64,000 nucleotides of DNA from DATJGF01 sp035495315 (GTDB lineage Bacteria; Verrucomicrobiota; Verrucomicrobiia; Limisphaerales; UBA8199), in assembly GCA_035495315.1 (NCBI GenBank), contig DATJGF010000145.1:1-64000 (forward strand), given 5' to 3'. Shown in pieces: positions 26,221-33,988 of the stretch. The notes under the pieces were generated by a model that worked only from the letters and a program-made list of their open reading frames with translations, had not been told where the DNA came from and did not search any database. The translations under genes were made by a program, and so were the position numbers. Each line of letters opens with the position of its first letter. Position 1 is the stretch's first letter.

Positions 26221-26850
26221 ATGCACAATATGGAAATTCGAATTCATACTCAGTCAGGTTCGATCGAGACTTTCTTTCAGGACAGCCCGGCGCTGGTAGC
26301 TTCGATATTGAAGGGGATCCAGTCCACGAAAGTGTTCGCTACAAACATCATTACGATTGCCGGCGATTATTCCCTGACGACCTTCGCCGCGTCGCAGATC
26401 AACCGGGTGGACCTGGTCACCAAAGATGCCCCTCCATGGAAACATCCCGACGATATTTTGGACGTGGTCGAGCTGTCCGAGGACGAATTCCGGGAGCGCA
26501 GCCATCTCAACGACCCAGCGCGGCTGGAGCGCCGGCGCAGCCCGAAACAGACAGGCGAATTCGCCGTGGTCTTTGTGGAAGCGGAGATGACTGGCGGGAG
26601 CCGAATATTTCTCGCGGCGAAAATCAAGGTGGGATTGCCGGCGGAACGGCTGCAGCGGTTACGCACGCTATTCTCGGCGGCAGCGGTCCACTTCCGCATG
26701 TGTCAAGGTGGCACCGCGATCCTGAATCTCAAAAACCTCGTCCGGTTCACACTCAATCCCGGCCCCGATATTACGCCCACTGATGCCTGGCCCGCGCACC
26801 ACCTGGTGCGTGGAGGAGAATCCCGGCGCCTCGCCCACACCCTTGACTAG
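26221..26850 (+). CDS. hypothetical protein
   Basis: A 209-residue soluble protein that I do not recognise. It has no signal peptide or membrane segment. Content is mixed alpha/beta: an N-terminal EIRIHTQSGSIETFF strand region, a charged middle (VVELSEDEFRERS, RLERRRSPKQTGEFAVVF) and a C-terminal FLAAKIKVGLPAERLQRLR segment. The coding potential is good and consistent across ~600 bases. The start is uncertain: ATG at 26221 or 26230, neither with a clear ribosome-binding site, and the upstream DNA is repeat Y. The frame continues upstream to 26056, but only through repeat sequence. Confidence 0.6.
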   Translation: MHNMEIRIHTQSGSIETFFQDSPALVASILKGIQSTKVFATNIITIAGDYSLTTFAASQINRVDLVTKDAPPWKHPDDILDVVELSEDEFRERSHLNDPARLERRRSPKQTGEFAVVFVEAEMTGGSRIFLAAKIKVGLPAERLQRLRTLFSAAAVHFRMCQGGTAILNLKNLVRFTLNPGPDITPTDAWPAHHLVRGGESRRLAHTLD

Positions 26851-27278
26851 AAAGGATCCAATACTATGAAGACTCTGATTCGCGCCACAGGAAAACCACA
26901 GCGGTCATTCCTACCGATAACTCCGTTCGAATGTGAAAGCTTCGAAGTCCGTGTACGGCGGGTAACGCGCCACATACCTCTTCCGACCGAAGTCAGTTTC
27001 AGGAAGGTGAATGTTCATCGCCTTTCGAGGCAATTAAAAACCATGCCCAGACCCATCGATGCTGTTCATCGTACGAAGATTTCCCTGCCGTCGCCCTCGC
27101 TCCAGGGACAGGGGTTGATGTGCTTGCACTTAGGGGCGCGGCCGGTGGATCAGCCGGCCGCGCTCTCTTCCCGGCAATTCCCCCCAACCGCTTCCAATTT
27201 TTTTACCACAGAGGCGCGAGAGCCCGAGCAAATCGACCCTTCTTCTCACAAATGAAATGAACCAACGGAGGAATATCG
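26851..27278. other. intergenic region with a weak ORF and a hairpin
   Basis: A frame at 26866-27255 starts at an ATG with AAAGGA nine bases upstream, but its product (MKTLIRATGKPQRSF...) has no recognisable domain, and its second half runs through a GC-rich hairpin. I do not call it a gene. The hairpin at 27136-27163 is listed separately. Confidence 0.4.
27136..27163. terminator. perfect 10-bp GC hairpin, possible terminator
   Basis: GCGCGGCCGG at 27136-27145 pairs perfectly with CCGGCCGCGC at 27154-27163 across the eight-base loop tggatcag. The sequence after the stem is tctcttcc, so the U-tract is poor. It could end transcription from the upstream hypothetical gene or act as an RNA structure. 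Confidence 0.35.
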
Positions 27279-27359
27279 ATGCTCATCACGCTTTGGTTTC
27301 TGGCCGGTTACGTCTTCATCTGTACTGCAAAGTGGGATGGCTCGTCTGACGGAGATTAA
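27279..27359 (+). CDS. 26-aa hydrophobic peptide
   Basis: A short frame preceded by AACGGAGGA six bases before the ATG, the strongest ribosome-binding site in this region. The product starts MLITLWFLAGYVFICTA, a single membrane-spanning helix, and ends with an acidic KWDGSSDGD tail. It is followed three bases later by the TTG-started fragment of a PagL-like protein. It may be a small membrane protein or a leader peptide; function unknown. The convincing Shine-Dalgarno and the hydrophobic pattern are the only support. Confidence 0.4.
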   Translation: MLITLWFLAGYVFICTAKWDGSSDGD

Positions 27360-27362
27360 CGT

Positions 27363-27650
27363 TTGAATGCATATACCAAAATTGCATTTCTGAGTACGAT
27401 CTTCGTAGCGCCGATACCATTTGTTACGGGTGCTGCGGAGGTCCCGGGGCGACCACCATCGGCGACGACGAATTCGGCGGTTTTGCAGGAGTTGACTGCA
27501 CCAAGATCTACAATCTGGGAGGACGGAGTCGGTAGCGGTTTTCTTCGCTCGGCCCAGAATTTCACAGTCGACGCCGGTGTGGCGGCCGGCATGGCCACTT
27601 TTGGTAGCGAGCAGTCCCATGATCTCGCGTTGCTCAGCCTCTGGTTTTTC
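27363..27650 (+). pseudogene. N-terminal fragment of a PagL-like acyloxyacyl hydrolase
   Basis: The frame opens at a TTG with ACGGAG upstream and encodes a signal-peptide-like start (KIAFLSTIFVAPIPFVTGAA). Then come residues such as EDGVGSGFLRSAQNF and FGSEQSHDLALLSL. These resemble the first strands of outer-membrane acyloxyacyl hydrolase-type barrels from memory of the family; not verified. At about 27650 the match stops and the DNA turns into an ackA fragment in another frame. The remaining barrel and any catalytic residues are absent, so this is a truncated gene. The open frame runs on to 27965 by chance. Confidence 0.5.
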
Positions 27651-27655
27651 GGAAA

Positions 27656-27740
27656 ATGGAAATCCTCGCCTACAACTCCGGTTCCAGCAGTCTCAAATTC
27701 AGCCTCTTTGAGGCAGACGCCGAGCTGCTTCTGGCCGCCC
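27656..27740 (+). pseudogene. ackA: N-terminal fragment of acetate kinase
   Basis: ATG at 27656 opens MEILAYNSGSSSLKFSLF, the phosphate-binding N-terminal motif of acetate/butyrate kinases, followed by EADAELLLA. The similarity then ends and the frame continues for some 60 codons without AckA features. A complete ackA lies at 31950 in the same orientation (MKDAILVLNAGSSSVKFSVF), but the two N-termini differ enough that this is the relic of another gene, not a recent copy. Confidence 0.75.
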
Positions 27741-27910
27741 CCGTGGAGCTGGGGTCGAGCCAGGTATCACTCGCTTGCTTCATACGCGGCCACCACGGCA
27801 GAGCGCCGACGGCTCGATTTTTCGGACATTCCATTTATCGAGCGCGACGGAACCAATGTTGCATGTCGGGAATACCTTGCGGGTACGAGCCTTGCGACGC
27901 ATTTCGATTG

Positions 27911-27926
27911 TGGCACGCGTTCTGCA
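27911..27926 (+). promoter_or_regulatory. sigma-54 (-24/-12) promoter upstream of the phosphoketolase locus
   Basis: TGGCACGCGTTCTGCA matches the sigma-54 consensus TGGCACG-N4-TTGCA at all but one position. The invariant GG (27912-27913) and GC (27924-27925) are separated by exactly ten bases. Transcription would begin near 27937, 36 bases before the ATG of the 42-aa peptide gene. A sigma-54 activator is encoded at 57391-59046. Confidence 0.7.
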
Positions 27927-27972
27927 AAAAGGAGTGAAGACAGAAAAAATGGATCAAGAAATTGAGGTTCAT

Positions 27973-28101
27973 ATGAAAAACCAATTTGCAGAATTGAGTC
28001 TCGGTCGCATCGTGCTGCACCTGATTTGTGCTTGTCGGGACCACAAGCTTCTTTGGCACTGGCGCGGAATTCTTCGAGAGATTCTCACGGAGCCTTGTTA
28101 A
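27973..28101 (+). CDS. 42-aa conserved small protein (copy 1)
   Basis: A small basic protein that aligns without gaps with the 40-aa product at 61008-61130. Of the first 38 positions 18 are identical, including G11-R12, L15-H16-L17, C19, D23, K25, W28-H29, G32-I33, R35-E36-I37. Such conservation in two separate loci argues that both are real genes. GAGG lies five bases before the ATG. Its TAA overlaps the ATG of the DUF3141 gene (taatg), so translation is probably coupled; CGGAG near its 3' end is the downstream gene's ribosome-binding site. The pattern suggests a short amphipathic helix with a His/Trp-rich end. It could be a regulatory or leader peptide. An in-frame ATG at 27949 is less well placed. 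Confidence 0.7.
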   Translation: MKNQFAELSLGRIVLHLICACRDHKLLWHWRGILREILTEPC

Positions 28102-30563
28102 TGCTCTGCACACCACCCCAAAGCGCCACCAAGACTATGAATGCGACCGAAAGCAAATCGAACTTCAGGTTCGTAGGCGAGGCAGATTCCGCCCTGGAAG
28201 CGACACATACGAGCGAAATTGTGGCGCTTCACTGGAAAGTGACCCGTCTATTCCAAGAGCGCGTCAGGTTGGCCCAGGAGCATTTCAGGGAGCGGACGCA
28301 AACGCCTCTAAGCAAAGCGATTGGGGAACTGGCCAAACCGCAGTGGCCATGGGAGCTCTGGCTGGACTGCTCCAAGTACGCCGTGGATTTATGGCAGCGT
28401 ACGATCCTTTTCTGGGATGCCTTGCGCCAGCGCGGCAATGCCTTCGTCGAACATGAGCGCGCGGGCAAGCCACCGATATTGCACTTCGAGCATGAAGTGG
28501 TGCTCGACGCCCGGAAATTCGAACGGCCGGTCAACTACGCGCTGCTCCGCATCATTCCGCCCGAGGGTGTGAGCGTCGATCCCAAGCGCCGGCCCTACAT
28601 TATCATCGATCCTCGGGCGGGCCACGGACCGGGCATCGGCGGTTTCAAGGATGATTCGCAGGTCGGCGTAGCGCTGCACGACGGACATCCGGTCTATTTT
28701 GTCGTTTTCTTCCCCGAGCCCATGCCCGGGCAGACATTGCTGGACGTCACAGCCGCCGAGGAGGTTTTCGTTCGCAAGGTGCGCGAGTTGCATCCGCACA
28801 GTCCCAAGCCGGTTATTGTCGGTAATTGCCAGGGTGGCTGGGCAGCCATGATGCTGGCCGCGTCGTATCCCGACGATACCGGCCCCATTGTCATCAATGG
28901 GGCCCCTATGTCGTATTGGGCCGGCGCGTGGCGCGAAGGCGAGGGCGACAACCCGATGCGTTACGCGGCGGGTTTGCTTGGCGGCACCTGGCTGGCGTCG
29001 CTGGCCGCGGACCTCGGCCATGGCATCTTCGATGGCGCCTGGCTGGTGCAGAATTTCGAATATCTGAATCCGGCCAACACGTTTTGGAACAAGTATTATC
29101 ATCTGTTTGAGAACGTGGACACGGAGACGCCGCGCTTCGTCGAGTTCGAGCGGTGGTGGGGCGGGTTCTATTTGATGAACCGCCAGGAAATCGAATGGAT
29201 TACCCAAAACCTGTTTGTGGGAAATAAACTCTGGTCTGGCCGCGTCAGCGGCATTGGCGGGCACTCCTTCGACCTGCGGCAGATCAAATCACCCATCATT
29301 TTGTTCGCCTCGATGGGCGATAACATCACCCCGCCCCAGCAGGCGTTTAATTGGGTTGCAGACGTCTATGGTTCCACCGATGAAATCAAAGCGCGCGGCC
29401 AGGTCATCGTCGGATTGCTGCATCAGAATGCGGGGCATTTGGGCATCTTCGTCTCTGGCAAAGTGGCAAAAAAGGAATACACCGAGATTGTCTCGGTGCT
29501 GAAATCCGTCGAGGCGCTGCAACCCGGCCTCTACGGCATGGAGATCATCGAGAAGCCGCAGGCCGATGGCCACATGACTTACGACGTGCAGTTTGTCGAG
29601 GTTCGGCTCGAGGAAATTGCCGAACGCCTGAACCGGTTTCAGCGGGTGGATGAAAAGCCGTTCAAGGCAGTCGAGAAGGTCAGCGAGTTCAACCAGACGG
29701 CTTATGAATTGTTTGCGCGACCGCTCATCCAGAAGATGTCGAATGAAGTTGGCGCCAAGCTCGGGCGTGCTTTGCACCCGCTTCGCATGCAGCGCTGGGC
29801 GATTTCTGACTTGAACCCGTGGATGGCATGGTTGGGGCCGGTCGCTGAGTCAGTCAGGTCTCATCGGCAGGCGCTTGGACCGGAATCTCCATCGCGGCAA
29901 ACAGAGCGGTTTGTGTCCAAATGCGTGGGCAGCGCGCTGGATTTTTATCGCGAGGTTCGCGACGCGGTCAGTGAAGCTCTGTTCTATGAGATTTACGGCC
30001 CGATGTTCGGCGCTTGCATCGCGGGAGGCGAACAGGCTCGCCAACCTGAGAAAATCACCCATGAACGCGAGCTTCCGTTCGTGAAGGAAGCGCTCGCATC
30101 CACAAAAGAAGGCGGCTATCCCGAAGCGGTGGCCCGCGTCTTCGCATTGCTCTTGGAACATGGCAAACCGTTGCCGCTAAGGGAGCTTGAGAGCGGGCGG
30201 GCGTTTGAGGAGAAGCACGCGCGTCTGCTGCCCCGGATTTCCCCTGCGCGGGAGCGGCGCATCCGCGGCGAGCAGGAGATCATTGTGCGTTATGAACCGG
30301 AGCGGGCGCTGGAGACGCTGCCGCACTTGCTGCGCCGTTCGAAGGACCGCCAGCGATTGCTGACGCTGATGGACGCGGTGTTCGCCGAAACGAAGCTTGG
30401 AAAGCTTAAGCCGACGCCCGCACAAATTTCGATGTTCGAAAAAATTCGGGAAGTTCTGAAAACAAGACCGGAAAGCATCCGGCATCGAGGCGGAGTTCAG
30501 AACGGGCGGCGCAATGCTCCCCGGCAAAAGAATGGAGGAAAGAGATATGGAATCGTTCACTAA
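28101..30563 (+). CDS. DUF3141 protein, PHA-synthase-like alpha/beta hydrolase
   Basis: An 820-residue protein of the DUF3141 family. The middle is an alpha/beta hydrolase fold close to polyhydroxyalkanoate synthases. The nucleophile elbow is GNCQGG with Cys at ~residue 243 (the GxCxG lipase-like box of PhaC). A candidate acid lies in SMGDNITPP (Asp ~407) and a His in NAGHLGIF (~446), matching the PhaC Cys-Asp-His triad order. The long N- and C-terminal helical parts are specific to this family. By context, with 3-hydroxybutyrate dehydrogenase, CoA-transferase and acetyl-phosphate enzymes downstream, it may act on (R)-3-hydroxyacyl-CoA or acyl thioesters; this is inference. The ATG at 28101 is preferred over 28137 because of its ribosome-binding site and overlap with the small gene. 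Confidence 0.88.
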   Translation: MLCTPPQSATKTMNATESKSNFRFVGEADSALEATHTSEIVALHWKVTRLFQERVRLAQEHFRERTQTPLSKAIGELAKPQWPWELWLDCSKYAVDLWQRTILFWDALRQRGNAFVEHERAGKPPILHFEHEVVLDARKFERPVNYALLRIIPPEGVSVDPKRRPYIIIDPRAGHGPGIGGFKDDSQVGVALHDGHPVYFVVFFPEPMPGQTLLDVTAAEEVFVRKVRELHPHSPKPVIVGNCQGGWAAMMLAASYPDDTGPIVINGAPMSYWAGAWREGEGDNPMRYAAGLLGGTWLASLAADLGHGIFDGAWLVQNFEYLNPANTFWNKYYHLFENVDTETPRFVEFERWWGGFYLMNRQEIEWITQNLFVGNKLWSGRVSGIGGHSFDLRQIKSPIILFASMGDNITPPQQAFNWVADVYGSTDEIKARGQVIVGLLHQNAGHLGIFVSGKVAKKEYTEIVSVLKSVEALQPGLYGMEIIEKPQADGHMTYDVQFVEVRLEEIAERLNRFQRVDEKPFKAVEKVSEFNQTAYELFARPLIQKMSNEVGAKLGRALHPLRMQRWAISDLNPWMAWLGPVAESVRSHRQALGPESPSRQTERFVSKCVGSALDFYREVRDAVSEALFYEIYGPMFGACIAGGEQARQPEKITHERELPFVKEALASTKEGGYPEAVARVFALLLEHGKPLPLRELESGRAFEEKHARLLPRISPARERRIRGEQEIIVRYEPERALETLPHLLRRSKDRQRLLTLMDAVFAETKLGKLKPTPAQISMFEKIREVLKTRPESIRHRGGVQNGRRNAPRQKNGGKRYGIVH

Positions 30564-31953
30564 CGTCACTTTTGATGAAATCCACGTGGGCGACACGGCC
30601 AATGTGTCGCGAAAATTGAGTGCGTTCGAAGTGGAGGCCCTAGCCCTTGTCGGCGGCAATGTGGACGCGTTTCACGTAGCCGACGGCCAGTGGTCTCCTG
30701 AGGCGCCGACACAAGCCGAGTCCGTGGGCGTGGAGGCGCTGCTCTCCGGTCTGCTGAATCGCAAGCTCCCGGGACCCGGCTCGTCCATTGTCGCCCAGAA
30801 CCTGCGCTTCGAAGGCAGCGTCGAAGCTGGAGATGAAGTCGTGGCCAGCGCCACTGCGCGAGAGAAACACCCTGAAAGCCGCTTGATCATTTTCGACTGT
30901 GAGGTGCGCTGCAAGGGCCACAACCTCGTCACGGGCACGGTGAGCGTGCGGGCGCCCGAACGCCGCCTCCGTTACTCGGACGTGGCCACGCCCGAGGTGA
31001 TGCTCCGCCGCACAGACAACTTCGCTAGACTCCTGAAACGCTGCGAGGGTTCGCAGCCCGTCCTTTGCGCCATCGTCCACCCGTGCGATCGCGATTCGCT
31101 GCTCGGCCCCGTCGAAGCAGCCCGGCGGGGGTTAATTAATCCGGTCCTCGTGGGACCCGAGGAAAAAATCCGCGCCGTGGCTGAGGCTGAAGGCATTGAC
31201 CTCTCGGGCTGCCGGATTGTTTCCACGCCGCACAGTTACGCGTCCGCCGAAAAGGCCGTGGCGATAGCGCGCGCGGGTGAAGTCGAGGCGTTGATGAAAG
31301 GCAGCCTGCACACCGACGAACTCATGGGGGCGGTGGTGCCCTCGGCGACCGGCCTGCGCACCAACCGGCGCATCAGTCATGTTTTCATCATGGATGTCCC
31401 CACTCATCCGCACCCTATCGCCATTACCGACGCAGCCATCAACATCGCGCCTACGCTCGAAGACAAAGTTCATATCGCCCAAAACGTCATTGACCTCGCG
31501 CATGCACTGGGCGTCCCCGAGCCAAAAGTGGCGATCCTCTCCGCCGTTGAAACAGTTAATCCCAAAATTCCCTCCACCCTCGACGCGGCGGCGCTCTGCA
31601 AGATGGCCGACCGCGGGCAGATCACGGGCGGAATTCTAGACGGCCCGCTCGCCTTCGATAATGCCATCAGCCTTGAGGCGGCCCGGACCAAGAAAATTAA
31701 TTCGCCGGTGGCGGGCAAGGCGGACGTTTTGCTGGTGCCGAATTTGGAAGCGGGCAACATGCTCGCCAAGCAACTCCAATATCTCGCCGGGGCCGATGCC
31801 GCTGGTATTGTCCTCGGCGCTCGCGTTCCGATCATCCTTACGAGCCGCGCCGACAACGTGCGCACGCGGCTGGTCTCTGCAGCAGTGATGAAACTTGTCG
31901 TGCAAGCGGCGCGGATAGCGAGTCTGGACAGCAGCCTGAATCATGAATTATGA
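30547..31953 (+). CDS. bifunctional MaoC-like hydratase/phosphate acetyltransferase
   Basis: A 468-residue fusion. Residues ~1-140 form a MaoC-like hotdog domain (YRxxL-type fold opening VTFDEIHVGDTANVSRKL; FEGSVEAGDEVVAS), related to (R)-enoyl-CoA hydratases. Residues ~165-468 are a phosphotransacetylase/phosphotransbutyrylase domain (SLHTDELMGAVV, MDVPTHPHPIAITDAAINI, GKADVLLVPNLEAGNMLAKQ). The PTA half interconverts acetyl phosphate and acetyl-CoA, using the phosphoketolase product made nearby; the hydratase half may act on crotonyl/3-hydroxybutyryl-CoA. The start at 30547 has GGAGG eight bases upstream and overlaps the DUF3141 gene by 17 bases. Its stop overlaps the ackA start (ATGA). Confidence 0.93.
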   Translation: MESFTNVTFDEIHVGDTANVSRKLSAFEVEALALVGGNVDAFHVADGQWSPEAPTQAESVGVEALLSGLLNRKLPGPGSSIVAQNLRFEGSVEAGDEVVASATAREKHPESRLIIFDCEVRCKGHNLVTGTVSVRAPERRLRYSDVATPEVMLRRTDNFARLLKRCEGSQPVLCAIVHPCDRDSLLGPVEAARRGLINPVLVGPEEKIRAVAEAEGIDLSGCRIVSTPHSYASAEKAVAIARAGEVEALMKGSLHTDELMGAVVPSATGLRTNRRISHVFIMDVPTHPHPIAITDAAINIAPTLEDKVHIAQNVIDLAHALGVPEPKVAILSAVETVNPKIPSTLDAAALCKMADRGQITGGILDGPLAFDNAISLEAARTKKINSPVAGKADVLLVPNLEAGNMLAKQLQYLAGADAAGIVLGARVPIILTSRADNVRTRLVSAAVMKLVVQAARIASLDSSLNHEL

Positions 31954-33176
31954 AAGACGCAATCCTTGTCCTTAACGCCGGTTCTTCGAGCGTGAAATTC
32001 TCCGTCTTCGTGGTGGAGAGTAATGCTCTGGAATTGGAGCTTCGTGGTCAACTTGACGGCCTGTTCACATCTCCGCGGTTTGTCGCCAAGGACCCGATTG
32101 GCCAAATCGTGGCCGAGAAATCATGGGGTGAAGGAGTCAAATTGGGCCATGAGGGAGCCCTGGAGCATCTGCGAACCTTTCTGCTCGGGCTGGCCAATGA
32201 ATTGCGCTTGGCTGGCGTAGGGCATCGCGTCGTCCACGGCGGAGTGAAGTACGCGCATCCCGTGAGGATAACTGAACAGATTGTTGCCGACCTCCATGAA
32301 CTCATTCCGCTGGCGCCACTGCACCAACCACATAACTTGCAGCCAATCCGCGCCATCCTGGAACGGATGCCAGAGGTGCCGCAGGTGGCTTGCTTCGACA
32401 CCGCGTTTCACCGCAGCAACCCACCGTTAACTCAAATGTTCGCGCTGCCCAGGGCGCTGACCGAAGCGGGCGTGCGCCGCTACGGCTTCCACGGTATTTC
32501 GTACGAATATATCTCCTCAGTGTTACCGGAACGCGACCTACGCGCGGCGACGGGCAGAACAGTGGTGCTGCACCTCGGCAACGGTTCGAGCATGTGCGCG
32601 ATACTCGGCGGCATGAGCGTCGCCAGCACCATGGGTTTTACCGCCATGGAAGGGCTTCCGATGGGCACACGCTGCGGGTCGCTGGATCCCGGAGTCATTT
32701 TGTTTCTGCTGGAGCAGCGCAAGATGGACGTTCACGCCGTACAGAAGATGCTCTACAACGAGTCCGGCCTTTTGGGCGTGTCCGGCGTCTCCAGCGACGT
32801 GCGCACGTTGTTGGAGAGCACGGAACCGGGCGCGAAGCTGGCGCTCGACCTTTACGTGTATCGCATCGGCCGGGAGTTGGGCTCACTGGCCGCCGCGCTC
32901 GGCGGGTTGGATGCGATCGTGTTTACGGGGGGAATCGGTGAAAACGCCGTTACTATCCGCGAGCGCGTGTGCCAAAGCGCGGCCTGGCTGGGCGTCGGAT
33001 TGGATTCGGTGGCAAACGCCAATCCCGGCAGTTCGGGATGCATTACCACCAGGCAAAGCTGCGTTACAGGGTGGGTAATTCCAACCAACGAAGAACTCAT
33101 GATTGCGCGCCACACGCAGCGCCTGCTTTGCGCGCACCATCCAGGGGAAAAGGAGATTCTATGTCTCACAGCTTGA
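31950..33176 (+). CDS. ackA: acetate kinase
   Basis: A 408-residue ASKHA kinase that makes ATP and acetate from acetyl phosphate. Motifs: N-terminal LNAGSSSVKFSVF, substrate-binding Arg in GHRVVHGG, catalytic Asp in ACFDTAFH, RYGFHGISYEYI, and the signature LHLGNGSSMCAILGG ... MGTRCGSLDPG with the catalytic Arg. GGIGEN near the C-terminus closes the nucleotide site. It overlaps the phosphotransacetylase gene by four bases and the following dehydrogenase gene by 16, so the three are translated from one message. In this operon it would harvest ATP from phosphoketolase-derived acetyl phosphate. Confidence 0.97.
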   Translation: MKDAILVLNAGSSSVKFSVFVVESNALELELRGQLDGLFTSPRFVAKDPIGQIVAEKSWGEGVKLGHEGALEHLRTFLLGLANELRLAGVGHRVVHGGVKYAHPVRITEQIVADLHELIPLAPLHQPHNLQPIRAILERMPEVPQVACFDTAFHRSNPPLTQMFALPRALTEAGVRRYGFHGISYEYISSVLPERDLRAATGRTVVLHLGNGSSMCAILGGMSVASTMGFTAMEGLPMGTRCGSLDPGVILFLLEQRKMDVHAVQKMLYNESGLLGVSGVSSDVRTLLESTEPGAKLALDLYVYRIGRELGSLAAALGGLDAIVFTGGIGENAVTIRERVCQSAAWLGVGLDSVANANPGSSGCITTRQSCVTGWVIPTNEELMIARHTQRLLCAHHPGEKEILCLTA

Positions 33177-33952
33177 AAGGCAAAGTTGCTATCATCACCG
33201 GCTCGACGAGTGGAATCGGGTTGGGCCTGGCGCAATCGCTGGCTGCGGAAGGGGCTGATATAATGCTCAATGGATTTGGCGACACTGCGGAAATCGAGCG
33301 CTTACGTAAAGGATTAGCTGCCACGCACGGCGTCCGCGTCGCTTACAGTAACGCAGACCTCTCACAGCCTGCCGCCATTCATGCGATGGTTGATCAGGCA
33401 GTCCGCGAATTGGGGAGCGTGGATATTCTGGTTAACAACGCCGGCATTCAACACACCGCTCCGGTGCATGAGTTCCCGCCCGAACGTTGGGATGCCGTGA
33501 TCGCCATCAACTTGTCCGCAGTCTTCCGCGCCATTCGCGCCGCGCTGCCACAGATGCTGCCGCGCAATTGGGGCCGCATCATTAACATTGCATCGACTCA
33601 CGGCCTGGTTGCATCCGCTCACAAGGCGGCTTACGTGGCCGCCAAACATGGCGTCGTGGGTTTGACGAAGGTAGTCGCCCTGGAAACCGCCGCGACGGGC
33701 ATCACCTGTAACGCCATTTGCCCAGGCTGGGTCCTGACGCCGCTGGTCCAGAAACAAATTGACGATCTCGTCGCACGCGAACATCTCGCGCCTGAGGTCG
33801 CCCGCATGCGCTTGCTCGCTGAGAAACAGCCTTCGAAAGAATTTGTAACGCCCGAGCAACTCGGCGCCTTGACAGTATTTCTGTGCTCCGACTCGGCGGC
33901 GCAAATCCGCGGCGCGGCGCTGCCGGTGGATGGCGGATGGACAGCGAAATAA
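33161..33952 (+). CDS. bdhA: 3-hydroxybutyrate dehydrogenase (SDR family)
   Basis: A 263-residue short-chain dehydrogenase that interconverts (R)-3-hydroxybutyrate and acetoacetate with NAD(H). It has the dinucleotide motif TGSTSGIG, NNAG, and the catalytic Ser-Tyr-Lys set (IASTHGLVAS, then YVAAKHG). The substrate-specific stretch AICPGWVLTPLVQKQI is characteristic of the bacterial 3-hydroxybutyrate dehydrogenase branch. The ATG at 33161 has AAAAGGAGA just upstream and lies inside the 3' end of ackA. Its partner step, acetoacetate activation, is provided by the CoA-transferase genes immediately downstream. Confidence 0.92.
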   Translation: MSHSLKGKVAIITGSTSGIGLGLAQSLAAEGADIMLNGFGDTAEIERLRKGLAATHGVRVAYSNADLSQPAAIHAMVDQAVRELGSVDILVNNAGIQHTAPVHEFPPERWDAVIAINLSAVFRAIRAALPQMLPRNWGRIINIASTHGLVASAHKAAYVAAKHGVVGLTKVVALETAATGITCNAICPGWVLTPLVQKQIDDLVAREHLAPEVARMRLLAEKQPSKEFVTPEQLGALTVFLCSDSAAQIRGAALPVDGGWTAK

Positions 33953-33988
33953 AGGTAAAAGTGTCTTTGAGCTAACCGAAGCCGTTTT

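Noticed and set aside
26866..27255. Possible 129-codon gene with AAAGGA upstream
   Set aside because: No recognisable feature, runs through a GC hairpin; support too thin to call it a gene.
29289..29777. Long minus-strand frame within the DUF3141 gene
   Set aside because: Shadow of a high-GC coding region; the plus-strand protein has clear hydrolase motifs.
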